From contig NZ_JAJQYA010000019.1 in assembly GCF_021729155.1 (NCBI RefSeq), positions 1 through 64,000 of the forward strand: a stretch of 64,000 bases of DNA, read 5' to 3'. Every line of letters begins with the position of its first letter. Within the stretch, counting starts at the first letter, position 1. The notes under the pieces are model-generated. The model saw nothing but the letters and a program-made list of their open reading frames with translations, was not told where the DNA came from and did not search any database. This document shows, one piece after another, positions 1-10,256 of the stretch. This stretch comes from Membranihabitans marinus (GTDB lineage: Bacteria; Bacteroidota; Bacteroidia; Chitinophagales; Saprospiraceae). The position numbers and the translations under genes are program-made.

Positions 1-492
1 GAATATATTGAGGACTTTGGTGTGGATAGTTTTTATGTGGAAGTGATCTTTAGCATTGATCCAAACATATTGACAGCTGAGAGTGCAGACTGCGATTACA
101 CCAACGATTTTGGAGGTAACAGTGGTTTGACCAACGTAGCCGTGATCAATGATGCAGTTCCATTGGATAGGGATACGGTATGTAGAGAGATTCCAATGCC
201 AGGGGTATTGTTGACGAAGGATGTATTGGCTGAAGCCACACCTACAGGTAATGTGAATGAATTTACCATGACCTATGTCATCCGAGTAGAAGATACCACA
301 GGTGTGAGAGCTTACTACGACTTAAGTGATACGATTAAGTATGGCTTGGGTGCAGACTTTATCAGTGCGGAAGTGACTTATGGCGGAGATGATGGCATAC
401 AGACTGGTATAGTTACTGCCAATCCGACGGATACTGCTTACCAGATAGTAGACGATGAATATATCGAGGACTTTGGTGTGGATAGCTTCTAA
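1..492 (+). CDS. 5'-truncated part of giant tandem-repeat secreted protein, ending at an in-frame TAA
   Basis: The frame is open from the first base of the window, so the gene starts upstream. It encodes one full 152-residue repeat plus the first residues of the next. It stops at TAA 490-492. In the other nearly identical repeats this codon is TAT (Tyr) followed by GTA, so a single T-to-A change at 492 creates the stop. The frame after the stop (526-9903) is the same frame, and the protein sequence resumes exactly where the repeat predicts. I read this as one gene interrupted by a nonsense mutation, a sequencing or assembly error in a repeat, or less likely a readthrough codon. The true start and signal peptide lie outside the window. 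Confidence 0.75.
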   Translation, partial: EYIEDFGVDSFYVEVIFSIDPNILTAESADCDYTNDFGGNSGLTNVAVINDAVPLDRDTVCREIPMPGVLLTKDVLAEATPTGNVNEFTMTYVIRVEDTTGVRAYYDLSDTIKYGLGADFISAEVTYGGDDGIQTGIVTANPTDTAYQIVDDEYIEDFGVDSF

Positions 493-3400
493 GTAGAGGT
501 AATCTTTAGTATTGATCCTAATATATTGACAGCGGAAAGTGCAGACTGTGACTACACCAACGATTTTGGGGCCAACAGTGGTCTGACCAACGTGGCCGTG
601 ATCAATGATGCAGTTCCATTGGATAGGGATACGGTATGTAGAGAGATTCCAATGCCAGGAGTATTGATGACAAAGGATGTATTGGCTGAAGCTACTCCTA
701 CCGGTAACGTGAATGAATTTACCATGACTTATGTCATCCGAGTAGAAGATACCACAGGTGTAAGAGCCTACTACGACTTAAGTGACACGATTAAGTACGG
801 CTTGGGTGCAGACTTTATCAGTGCACAGGTGACCTATGGAGGGGATGATAACTTACAGACCAGTATATTAAATGCCAATCCTATAGATACGGCCTACCAG
901 ATTGTCGATGATGAATATATCGAGGACTTTGGTGTGGATAGTTTCTATGTAGAGGTAATCTTTAGTATTGATCCTAATATATTGACAGCGGAAAGTGCAG
1001 ACTGTGACTACAATAACGATTTTGGGGCGAATAGTGGTCTGACCAACGTAGCTGTGATCAATGATGCAGTTCCATTGGATAGGGATACGGTATGTAGAGA
1101 GATTCCGATGCCAGGAGTATTGTTGACGAAGGATGTATTGGCTGAAGCCACACCTACTGGTAATGTGAATGAATTTACCATGACCTATGTCATCCGAGTA
1201 GAAGATACCACAGGTGTAAGAGCCTACTACGACTTAAGTGACACGATAAAGTACGGCTTGGGTGCAGACTTTATCAGTGCAGAGGTGACTTATGGCGGAG
1301 ATGATAACTTACAGACCAGTATAGTTACTGCCAATCCAACGGATACGGCCTACCAGATAGTCGATGATGAATATATCGAGGATTTTGGCGTGGATAGCTT
1401 CTATGTTGAGGTAATCTTTAGTATTGATCCGAATACATTGACAGCGGAGAGTGCAGACTGTGACTACAATAACGATTTTGGGGCAAATAGTGGTCTGACC
1501 AACGTAGCCGTGATCAATGATGCAGTTCCATTGGACAGAGATACGGTATGTAGAGAGATTCCAATGCCAGGAGTATTGTTGACGAAGGATGTATTGGCTG
1601 AAGCCACACCTACAGGTAATGTGAATGAATTTACCATGACTTATGTCATCCGAGTAGAAGATACCACAGGTGTAAGAGCATACTACGACTTAAGTGACAC
1701 GATTAAGTATGGCTTGGGTGCAGATTTTATTAGTGCGGAAGTGACTTATGGCGGAGATGATAACTTACAGACCAGTATAGTTACTGCCAATCCAACGGAT
1801 ACGGCCTACCAGATCGTAGATGATGAATATATCGAGGACTTTGGGGTGGATAGTTTCTATGTAGAGGTAATCTTTAGCATTGATCCGAATATATTGACAG
1901 CGGAAAGTGCAGACTGTGACTACACCAACGATTTTGGGGCCAACAGTGGTTTGACCAACGTAGCCGTGATCAATGATGCAGTTCCATTGGATAGAGATAC
2001 GGTATGTAGAGAGATTCCGATGCCAGGAGTATTGATGACGAAGGATGTATTGGTAGAAGCCACACCAACTGGTAATGTAAATGAGTTTACCATGACTTAT
2101 GTCATCCGAGTAGAAGATACTACAGGTGTTAGAGCTTACTACGACTTAAGTGATACGATTAAGTATGGTTTGGGTGCAGACTTTATCAGTGCAGAGGTGA
2201 CCTATGGAGGCGGTGATAACTTACAGACCAGTATAGTTACTGCCAACCCTGTGGATACAGCTTACCAGATCGTGGATGATGAATATATCGAAGACTTTGG
2301 TGTAGATAGTTTCTACGTAGAAGTAATCTTTAGTATTGATCCGAATATATTGACAGCGGAGAGTGCAGACTGTGATTATACCAATGATGGTGGGGCGAAT
2401 AGTGGTCTGACCAACGTAGCTGTGATCAATGATGCAGTGCCGTTGGACAGGGATACGGTATGTAGAGAGATTCCGATGCCAGGAGTATTGTTGACGAAGG
2501 ATGTATTGGCTGAAGCCACACCTACAGGTAATGTGAATGAATTTACCATGACCTATGTCATCCGAGTAGAAGATACAACAGGTACAAGAGCCTACTACGA
2601 CTTAAGTGACACGATTAAGTATGGCTTGGGAGCTGACTTTATCAGTGCAGAGGTGACCTATGGCGGAGGTGATGGATTACAGACTGGTATTGTTACTAGT
2701 AATTCAATGGATACGGCTTATCAAATCGTAGACGATGAATATATCGAGGACTTTGGCGTGGATAGCTTCTATGTAGAAGTAATCTTTAGCATAGATCCGA
2801 ATATATTGACTGCGGAGAGTGCTGACTGCGATTACACCAACGATTTCGGAGCCAACAGTGGTCTGACCAACGTAGCTGTGATCAATGATGCAGTTCCATT
2901 GGATAGAGATACGGTATGTAGAGAGATTCCGATGCCAGGAGTATTGTTGACCAAGGATGTATTGGCTGAAGCCACACCGACCGGTAATGTGAATGAATTT
3001 ACCATGACCTATGTCATCCGAGTAGAAGATACTACAGGTACAAGAGCCTACTACGATTTAAGTGATACGATTAAGTATGGTTTGGGTGCTGACTTTATCA
3101 GTGCAGAGGTGACCTATGGCGGAGGTGATGGATTACAGACTGGTATTGTTACTAGTAATCCAATGGATACGGCCTACCAAATTGTAGACGACGAGTATAT
3201 CGAGGACTTTGGTGTAGATAGTTACTATGTAGAAGTAATCTTTAGCATTGATCCCAACATATTGACTGCGGAGAGCGCTGACTGCGATTACAGTAATGAC
3301 GGTGGAGGGAACAGTGGCCTGACCAACGTAGCTGTGATCAATGATGCAGTGCCATTGGATAGAGATACGGTATGTAGAGAGATTCCAATGCCAGGAGTAT

Positions 3401-5219
3401 TGATGACGAAGGACGTATTGGTGGAAGCCACTCCGACGGGCAATATCAATGAATATACTATGACTTATGTCCTCCGAGTAGAAGATACGACAGGTACAAG
3501 AGCTTTCTATGACTTAAGTGATACGATTAAGTATGGTTTAGGAGCAGACTTTATCAGTGCAACTATTAATTATGTAGGGAGTAGTAGTTTGGAAAATGGT
3601 CTCGTTACATCTAGTACAACTGATACAGCATATCAGATTGTGGACGATGAAATCGTAGAAGACTTTGAGGTTGATAGTTTTGAAGTTGTGGTAATCTTTA
3701 GTATTGATCCTAATATAGGTACGCCAGAGAGTGCTGATTGTGATTACACAAATGATAATGGAGGTAACAGTGGATTAACCAACGTAGCTGTGATCAACGA
3801 TGCGGTACCGTTGGAAAGAGATACGGTATGTCGAGAGATTCCGTTCCCAGGTGTATTGTTGACGAAGGAAATATTGGTGGAAGCGACACCTACAGGTGTA
3901 GTGAATCAATTTACAACGACTTATGTGATTCGTGTAGAAGATACGACAGGTAATCTGGCTTACTACGACTTAAGCGATACGATTAAATATGGTTTAGGAG
4001 CTGAATTTGAAAGTGCAACGGTAAGTTACGGAGGAAGTAATGGTTTACAGACTAATATTGTTACAGTAAATCCAACAGACACAGCATACCAAATTGTAAA
4101 CGACGAGACTGTTGTCAATTTTGAAGTGGATAGTTACTTTGTAGAAGTGATCTTTAATGTTGATCCTAATGTGTTAACTGGTGCAAGTGCAGACTGTGAT
4201 TATAGCAATGATGGAGGTGCTGCCAATAGTGGATTGACCAACGTAGCCGTCATTAATGATGCTGTACCATTGGATAGAGATACGATTTGTCAAGAAATAC
4301 CCAAACCTGGTGTATTAATGACGAAGGAGATATTATTAAGTGCAAGTCCAACTGGTAATGTAAATGAGTTTACTACCACCTATGTAATCCGGGTAGAAGA
4401 TACTACGGGGTATAGAGCCTACTACGACTTAAGCGATACGGTTAAGTATGGACTAGGAGCTGATTTCCTTAGTGCGGAAGTGAGTTATGGCGGTACAAAT
4501 GGTTTACAGACGAATCTGGTGACTATGAATACAAATAATACATCATTCCAGATTGTAGATGATGAGTATATAGAAAACTTTGAAGTGGATAGTTTCTATG
4601 TGACTGTGACCTTTATGATAGATCCTAATGTAGTGACACTGGAGAGTGCTGACTGTGATTATACTAATGATGGAGGTGACAATAGTGGATTGACCAATGT
4701 AGCTGTCATCAATGATGCTGTACCATTGGCTAGAGATACGACTTGTCAAATGATACCGATTCCAAGGGCGGAGTTAATAAAAACAATAGTTGAAGGACCA
4801 CTGCCTACTGGTAATACCTTAGAGTATTTAATTACTTATAAGATTTCGGTAAGAGATACTATGGGTATAGCAGTATTCTATGATCTTAGTGATACTTTAA
4901 AATACGGAGCTGGGGCAGATATTCAATCTATTTCGATTGAATATGTAGGAAGCCATGGTTTGCAAACATCGATTTTGAATCCAAATCCTAGTGATACAGC
5001 CTATCAAATTGTAATGAACGAATTGGTGGATAGTTATGATGTCGATGAGTATATGATAGATGTAGTATTTACTGTTAATCCGGCAACCTTTACTAAAGAG
5101 AGTGGAAAATGTGTAGATGGACTGATATCTAATGAAAACCGCGGTTTAACGAATATGGCAGTAATAGACAATGCTATACCGGTTGATCGAGATACTGCTT
5201 GTACTGATATTCCATCTCC
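1..5219 (+). repeat. Tandem 456-bp (152-aa) in-frame repeats, about 11.4 units
   Basis: Units begin at 1, 457, 913, 1369, 1825, 2281, 2737, 3193, 3649, 4105, 4564 and 5020, each opening at the E-[YI]-[IV]-E-[DN]-F-like motif. The spacing is exactly 456 bp, except the unit starting at 4105, which carries one extra codon (GGAANSG instead of GGNSG). Each unit contains two cysteines (SADCDY and DTVCREIP), the block SGLTNVAVINDAVPL and the block YDLSDTIKYGLGAD. Units up to about 3500 are almost identical even at DNA level. Units after 3550 diverge steadily, and the last (5020-5219) is a partial, degenerate half unit. Confidence 0.95.
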
Positions 5220-8200
5220 ATGTTTACCTGTAAACTGTCATGGAAGAATCAGTATGGGATTTGGAGATAATTGTGAAATTTTGGTCACTCCAGAAATGTT
5301 GTTAATTCATGATGGAATAGCGAGTATTTCTCCTGAATTGTACAAAGTAGAGTTATTTTATGGACCCGGTATCCCTATTCCTAATAACATACTGAGACCA
5401 GAGCATGTGGGTAGAACGATTACAGCTCGAGTTACTTTTTTGTTGGATGATTGTGGTGGTGGATATTGTGAATCAACGATAGTGTTGGAAAAACCTTCAG
5501 GTTGTATTATCGAAGGGAATTTGGATACTGTGGTTTACTGTATTGATCCGTTTTTGAATCTTGATGTTTTTGATGATGCATATCCTAGACCGTCTTTGAG
5601 ACGACCGTGTTTACCTTCATCATCAGTTGAGTTGAGATATGGAGGAGAATGGATTGATGCTGATTTTGATTGTACTAGTGATACTGCTAAGATTATTTAT
5701 CGACAGTGGGAAGGTATAACGAACCAAAATGATATTTGTACAGCTTACGATACCATAGTGGTTATGCAATTGCCTAAACTTCTTCCTACTTCATTTGTCG
5801 ATTCGTCAGAACATCGAATTTATTGCGACTTGAATTCTCGCCTTAATTTAGAGAAAATAGACAAGCGTTACAATTCATGGAAACAAGCCATCGGATTGCA
5901 TGATTATGAATTACCTGATAGTAAGCTACGAGGACTGGTTTATGCATTGCCAACAGAATTGATGATCGATCATTTGAACAAAGCCATAGATCAATCGCTG
6001 GAATCAGAGTATTTATCATGTGAAATATTGCGCAAGTCAAATGGAGAAGTGGTGACAATAGGTGAGATCTTAAATGGAGACTATATAGATAATCTATTGT
6101 CGACGTGGTCATCGCAAAGACTAGGCTATGGTATTTTAGATTTGATTGAATCTGGCCAAATATTACCTGAGAATGAAGGTGGATATACTTTCTATCCATA
6201 CATTGTAATGGAAAAAGGAGACAGGGTATTGTCGGCCAATGGAGAATTTGAGGAAGTATTGTCATCATGGTTCTACAATGGTTCGGGTAATAGTCCTTAT
6301 TGGTTTGCAGGAGGCTGGCCTGAATTATATGGAGGGGCATTCACAAGCTATTGTGATGGGTATATGGAAGAGGGGCCATCTCAATGTATTGGTGTGGTAT
6401 TGCCAGCGTTGACTGCCGATGGATATAGTGAAACCTCATGTGATACATTGTGTTTGGCTGAAGGAGTTCATTGTGGAATAACCATATCATCGAAGGTAGA
6501 AGAGATGGCGGGACAATGTCCTCAGAAAGGTGGGGTTACTTATAAAATAACCCAGACCTGTTGGGCAAACAGTGAGTCGGCATCGAATGCTATGGCGGCT
6601 TGTAGCAATGGTGATCCAGATTGGGTGGATGATTATCGCGACAATAATAAGCGAGTGCAGATAGAACTGAGCAGATGGGAAGAGCGATGGGATACTATGG
6701 GACCGATTTTCGATTTCAACTATCCTATAGGTAGCGTTTTTGAAGGTTGTGAATCTATTGATGTTCCATCAGGTAATTGGGATGGAGAAGAAATAGAGGC
6801 TGCGATTCGATCGGGACAACAGTATGAGTATGCCAGGGCGTCAGAATTCTGTCAACCGACGATTTACACGATTACTGACCATGGATGTGATGTGAAAGTA
6901 TATCTTCCATCGATCGATGTCATTGATCAATGTTCAGGAATTGCTCAGGTAAAGGCCAGTGTTGTTACTGGATTAGGAAGACAGTCGGTATTATTAGAGT
7001 TGTCTCACAGTCGACGTATTGTGTTAGATAATGGAGATAGTTGCACGGTCTTCACTTATGAGCATCGAAGTAAACCTGTTGTTCTTCCATTTATTGGCTG
7101 TGATGGAGATCTTTATGAGATTGAGTATGAGGCAGCGGATTCCTGTTGGAACCAAAGTTCATGGACTAAATTTGTGAAGATTGAAGATGGTACTGGGCCT
7201 ATTTTGGTGGTCGATGATGAATTGGAAGTGTCTCTTGAAGGAGAATTCGGTTGGTTAAAAGCATCGTCGATATCAGAGGGTAGTTATGATAATTGTTCTA
7301 CTGAAATGTCATTGGCACGTCGCAGTGATTATTTATCGGATAGTTTGTTTATTGGATTCTGTGAGGTGTTGAATAATGGAGAGGCATATTCAAATTATGT
7401 GGACATCTTAAGTGATCTCGGATTAGATAAAAACCAATTGATCCAGGCTGCTCAAGGTATTAACTTGCCTGCAGAGGCTGTGAATGATGAATTCGATATA
7501 GAAGCACTGGATAAATTATTTAATGTGAATGTGTTGGGCAATCATTATTTGAAGGATTTAAGATGGATGTGGGAAGATGGCTCCAAGTGTGGAGAAAAAG
7601 TGGTCCATGGATGGTTGTTTGCCTTGGCAGAATTTATAGGAGATCAATGTGGTGGTGTAGATGAACACGGAAATGCACTAAACAAACGCGACCTAATTAC
7701 ATTGTTTGATCATCTATTTGGAAAGGTTGGATATGGTGAAGAGCTCTATGTCTTAGGTGGAGGTTGGACCAAAGAAGTGGTATATAACTGCAGCGATGTC
7801 TGTGATAAGGTATCCACGGAATATTTGGCCTTAGATGTTTGTTGCAATTGGAGTAAAGCTTGGTTAGATGTAACGGTCAATGATGAATTTAAGGGCCAAG
7901 TATTACAACCATTGTCTGATCTATCGATATCGAGTGAAGCGTATTTATTGTTTTATCAAGAGATTTTCGACTCTGTATTAGAAAGTGGAGATTATTCGTT
8001 GTTGGATTCTCTATTTGGTAAGTACAATATTGAAGCCTGGTCAAATAATGGAGAAGATGAGGCGTGGTTGTATAAAACCGAAGGCTATAGCTATACTGAT
8101 ATTTCTTGTATAGAGGAAATAGTAAGTGAGAAGTTAAGTGTTGAAAATCATGACGGTACCTTGGATTGGAAAGATGTATCTCAATCGAAAACAGTATTGG

Positions 8201-9903
8201 ATACACTGACTAAAGAAGGAAGAGATGGTTATGTACGATACAATTGTGCCAGCGAAGTGAGACAGGATGTATGGATAGATCTAGACGATTGCCGACAAGG
8301 TCGTATAAAACGACGTTTTTTCATCTATAACAACTGTGATAATTCAACGGATACATTGGTATTGGAACAGGTTATAGAGATAAATGCAGGATGTAATTTA
8401 GATTTATCCATGTTAGAATTGCCAGAAAACTTGGGCAGTATGGAGGATCCGCTGTGTTTGGGATCAGAATTGAGCTATAGTTATTTCCCCGATACCTTAG
8501 GGCGAATGAAGGTCAAGCCATTATTTGAAGAAGTGTTGGACAAATCTATAGCTATTGGACGTGAAATCTTTAACTATGAGATTGTAGGACAGCCGGAATT
8601 GACTAAATATGAGATCGTATGGACGGTATCAGATTGGTGCGCATCAGGAAGTCCTTCTTCTCTGACATATGTACAAACCATCATCGCTCAAACGTCTGGG
8701 GATTGTAATCCGATCCAAGAGGATTCCCTATCATTACAGGGCCGAATCTTAACGGAATTAGGTAGTACGGTTCAAGATGTGAAGATGAGGACAGTGGTCA
8801 ATGATGAGGTTAAGATGGCAGACCTATTGTCTTCAAGTGGAGAGTTCAATATGACTTTGGCAGCGGGAGATTCCGTCATGGTATCGCCTTGGAAGAATAT
8901 CAATCATTCAGAAGGAGTAAATACTTTGGATTTGATATCTATTCACAAGCATGTTATGGAGAAGGAAAAATTGTCTAGTCCTTACCGCATCAGTGCAGCC
9001 GATGTAAACAACAATGGTATTGTCGAGATCCAAGATGTATTAGAGCTTAGACAATTGGTGTTAAATCCCAAGCGAACTTTGAGCAACAATAGCAGCTGGC
9101 GATTCTACGACAAGGGTACTGGATTGGAATGGTATGAAGATGGTTCTGTAATAGAGGATGGAAATGTGGAATTCGTAGCGGTAAAAGTTGGTGATGTGAA
9201 TCAATCTAGTGATCCATCGAGTCCGAATAGGAGAGCTGAAGGTGAATTAGAATTGACAATAGCCGATATTGAATTGGATCCTGGACAATTGTATCAAATG
9301 GATATTAAGTCAACCGACTTTGATGATGTTACTGGACTGCAGTATACACTGGAGTATGATGCTGTTAAATTTGAAATTGTAGGTGTGGTGTCTGGAAGAT
9401 TGAATGTAGATGAGGACAATTATTATCATTATGCTCCGGGCCAAGTGACCTTTAGCTGGCATAGTTACCAGGGAATAACAGGGTCGAAGGATGATGTATT
9501 GTTCAGTTGGTTATTGCGTCCTAAAACTACTTTTGAATTGAGGGATGGATTGCGGATGAGCAGTCGAGTGGTTGAGACGGAAGCTTATCAGAGTACTGGT
9601 AGGGTATTGACTGTGAATTTATCCTATACATCCACTGGTGGAAAATATCGATTGTATCAGAACCGTCCGAATCCATTTACTGGAGAGACCATTGTAGGAT
9701 TTGAGTTGCCGAATAATGCTGAGGCAGAGCTCAATGTATTCGATGTTCGAGGTCGGTTGTTATACAGTGAAAAGGCTTTCTATCACAAAGGATACAATGA
9801 GGTGAGATTCCGATTGGATGAGGGTACAACAGCAGGAGTTCTGTTCTATCAATTGAAATCAGGAAATTACAGATCTATGCGATCAATGATATTGATTAGA
9901 TAA
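526..9903 (+). CDS. Giant repeat-containing surface protein with dockerin-like segment and T9SS sorting domain
   Basis: The frame continues that of 1-492. The TTG at 526 is an internal repeat codon, not a convincing start, and no signal peptide follows it. Order seen: 152-residue repeats with DUF11-like beta-sandwich character to about nt 5220; a long cysteine-rich region to about 8700; a dockerin-like Ca-binding segment at about 8911-9075 (GVNTLDL and AADVNNNG motifs, then the SSWRFYDKG signature); a cohesin-like beta domain at about 9240-9560; and a C-terminal type A sorting domain at about 9646-9900 (RLYQNRPNPF, ending SMILIR). The sorting domain implies export through the type IX system to the surface or outside. 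The role is probably adhesion or matrix (inference). This architecture recurs in Saprospiria giant proteins. If the upstream TAA is real, this part lacks an export signal. Confidence 0.85.
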   Translation: MTAESADCDYTNDFGANSGLTNVAVINDAVPLDRDTVCREIPMPGVLMTKDVLAEATPTGNVNEFTMTYVIRVEDTTGVRAYYDLSDTIKYGLGADFISAQVTYGGDDNLQTSILNANPIDTAYQIVDDEYIEDFGVDSFYVEVIFSIDPNILTAESADCDYNNDFGANSGLTNVAVINDAVPLDRDTVCREIPMPGVLLTKDVLAEATPTGNVNEFTMTYVIRVEDTTGVRAYYDLSDTIKYGLGADFISAEVTYGGDDNLQTSIVTANPTDTAYQIVDDEYIEDFGVDSFYVEVIFSIDPNTLTAESADCDYNNDFGANSGLTNVAVINDAVPLDRDTVCREIPMPGVLLTKDVLAEATPTGNVNEFTMTYVIRVEDTTGVRAYYDLSDTIKYGLGADFISAEVTYGGDDNLQTSIVTANPTDTAYQIVDDEYIEDFGVDSFYVEVIFSIDPNILTAESADCDYTNDFGANSGLTNVAVINDAVPLDRDTVCREIPMPGVLMTKDVLVEATPTGNVNEFTMTYVIRVEDTTGVRAYYDLSDTIKYGLGADFISAEVTYGGGDNLQTSIVTANPVDTAYQIVDDEYIEDFGVDSFYVEVIFSIDPNILTAESADCDYTNDGGANSGLTNVAVINDAVPLDRDTVCREIPMPGVLLTKDVLAEATPTGNVNEFTMTYVIRVEDTTGTRAYYDLSDTIKYGLGADFISAEVTYGGGDGLQTGIVTSNSMDTAYQIVDDEYIEDFGVDSFYVEVIFSIDPNILTAESADCDYTNDFGANSGLTNVAVINDAVPLDRDTVCREIPMPGVLLTKDVLAEATPTGNVNEFTMTYVIRVEDTTGTRAYYDLSDTIKYGLGADFISAEVTYGGGDGLQTGIVTSNPMDTAYQIVDDEYIEDFGVDSYYVEVIFSIDPNILTAESADCDYSNDGGGNSGLTNVAVINDAVPLDRDTVCREIPMPGVLMTKDVLVEATPTGNINEYTMTYVLRVEDTTGTRAFYDLSDTIKYGLGADFISATINYVGSSSLENGLVTSSTTDTAYQIVDDEIVEDFEVDSFEVVVIFSIDPNIGTPESADCDYTNDNGGNSGLTNVAVINDAVPLERDTVCREIPFPGVLLTKEILVEATPTGVVNQFTTTYVIRVEDTTGNLAYYDLSDTIKYGLGAEFESATVSYGGSNGLQTNIVTVNPTDTAYQIVNDETVVNFEVDSYFVEVIFNVDPNVLTGASADCDYSNDGGAANSGLTNVAVINDAVPLDRDTICQEIPKPGVLMTKEILLSASPTGNVNEFTTTYVIRVEDTTGYRAYYDLSDTVKYGLGADFLSAEVSYGGTNGLQTNLVTMNTNNTSFQIVDDEYIENFEVDSFYVTVTFMIDPNVVTLESADCDYTNDGGDNSGLTNVAVINDAVPLARDTTCQMIPIPRAELIKTIVEGPLPTGNTLEYLITYKISVRDTMGIAVFYDLSDTLKYGAGADIQSISIEYVGSHGLQTSILNPNPSDTAYQIVMNELVDSYDVDEYMIDVVFTVNPATFTKESGKCVDGLISNENRGLTNMAVIDNAIPVDRDTACTDIPSPCLPVNCHGRISMGFGDNCEILVTPEMLLIHDGIASISPELYKVELFYGPGIPIPNNILRPEHVGRTITARVTFLLDDCGGGYCESTIVLEKPSGCIIEGNLDTVVYCIDPFLNLDVFDDAYPRPSLRRPCLPSSSVELRYGGEWIDADFDCTSDTAKIIYRQWEGITNQNDICTAYDTIVVMQLPKLLPTSFVDSSEHRIYCDLNSRLNLEKIDKRYNSWKQAIGLHDYELPDSKLRGLVYALPTELMIDHLNKAIDQSLESEYLSCEILRKSNGEVVTIGEILNGDYIDNLLSTWSSQRLGYGILDLIESGQILPENEGGYTFYPYIVMEKGDRVLSANGEFEEVLSSWFYNGSGNSPYWFAGGWPELYGGAFTSYCDGYMEEGPSQCIGVVLPALTADGYSETSCDTLCLAEGVHCGITISSKVEEMAGQCPQKGGVTYKITQTCWANSESASNAMAACSNGDPDWVDDYRDNNKRVQIELSRWEERWDTMGPIFDFNYPIGSVFEGCESIDVPSGNWDGEEIEAAIRSGQQYEYARASEFCQPTIYTITDHGCDVKVYLPSIDVIDQCSGIAQVKASVVTGLGRQSVLLELSHSRRIVLDNGDSCTVFTYEHRSKPVVLPFIGCDGDLYEIEYEAADSCWNQSSWTKFVKIEDGTGPILVVDDELEVSLEGEFGWLKASSISEGSYDNCSTEMSLARRSDYLSDSLFIGFCEVLNNGEAYSNYVDILSDLGLDKNQLIQAAQGINLPAEAVNDEFDIEALDKLFNVNVLGNHYLKDLRWMWEDGSKCGEKVVHGWLFALAEFIGDQCGGVDEHGNALNKRDLITLFDHLFGKVGYGEELYVLGGGWTKEVVYNCSDVCDKVSTEYLALDVCCNWSKAWLDVTVNDEFKGQVLQPLSDLSISSEAYLLFYQEIFDSVLESGDYSLLDSLFGKYNIEAWSNNGEDEAWLYKTEGYSYTDISCIEEIVSEKLSVENHDGTLDWKDVSQSKTVLDTLTKEGRDGYVRYNCASEVRQDVWIDLDDCRQGRIKRRFFIYNNCDNSTDTLVLEQVIEINAGCNLDLSMLELPENLGSMEDPLCLGSELSYSYFPDTLGRMKVKPLFEEVLDKSIAIGREIFNYEIVGQPELTKYEIVWTVSDWCASGSPSSLTYVQTIIAQTSGDCNPIQEDSLSLQGRILTELGSTVQDVKMRTVVNDEVKMADLLSSSGEFNMTLAAGDSVMVSPWKNINHSEGVNTLDLISIHKHVMEKEKLSSPYRISAADVNNNGIVEIQDVLELRQLVLNPKRTLSNNSSWRFYDKGTGLEWYEDGSVIEDGNVEFVAVKVGDVNQSSDPSSPNRRAEGELELTIADIELDPGQLYQMDIKSTDFDDVTGLQYTLEYDAVKFEIVGVVSGRLNVDEDNYYHYAPGQVTFSWHSYQGITGSKDDVLFSWLLRPKTTFELRDGLRMSSRVVETEAYQSTGRVLTVNLSYTSTGGKYRLYQNRPNPFTGETIVGFELPNNAEAELNVFDVRGRLLYSEKAFYHKGYNEVRFRLDEGTTAGVLFYQLKSGNYRSMRSMILIR

Positions 9904-10050
9904 AGGAGTGATGTGTGAAATAAATTTTTAATTAACGGGAATCTGCGATTTATGAGAAGTGGAGACTCAAAATCTTGGGTCTCTACTTCAAATAAATAAA
10001 TTAGAAGATAAGGCCAGAGTCAGGGGCTAAAAATTTATCGAATTATGTTG

Positions 10051-10150
10051 CAGTCACGCCTCCGCGTAGAGACATGACGGAATGAAGTACAAAGTACCCA
10101 ATCGACTTAACGTCGATAGGATGAGTGAAGACGACCTCGGTGTCGTGAGT
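10051..10150 (-). repeat. Multi-hairpin module, inverted orientation
   Basis: Three consecutive hairpins are seen. In plus-strand order: GTAC 10087-10090 / GTAC 10094-10097 (hairpin C); ATCGAC 10101-10106, loop TTAAC, GTCGAT 10112-10117 (hairpin B); ACGAC 10131-10135, loop CTCGGT, GTCGT 10142-10146 (hairpin A). Read on the minus strand this gives the A-B-C order and the linkers of the copies at 15.7, 49.3 and 55.6 kb, including a CTTCACTCATCC-like linker. All three stem sequences differ from those copies. Confidence 0.75.
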
Positions 10151-10214
10151 GGGTTGGCTTTGCGTCTTCGTTAATACAATTTAAGTATTACTGTAAAATC
10201 TAGTTAATAGAGGC

Positions 10215-10256
10215 TGCCCAACTCAAGATTTAAGACTTGTGTTGGGCATTTTTTTT
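10215..10256 (+). terminator. Rho-independent terminator
   Basis: TGCCCAAC (10215-10222) pairs with GTTGGGCA (10241-10248). An inner CAAG/CTTG pairing follows after one mismatch, and an eight-T run lies at 10249-10256. It is about 310 bp after the giant gene, with no gene in between, so it probably ends that transcript. Confidence 0.85.

Noticed and set aside
1-5219. Antisense open frames within the giant gene (for example 4543-4749 and 5843-6340)
   Set aside because: They are shadows of the coding strand and show no recognisable protein features.
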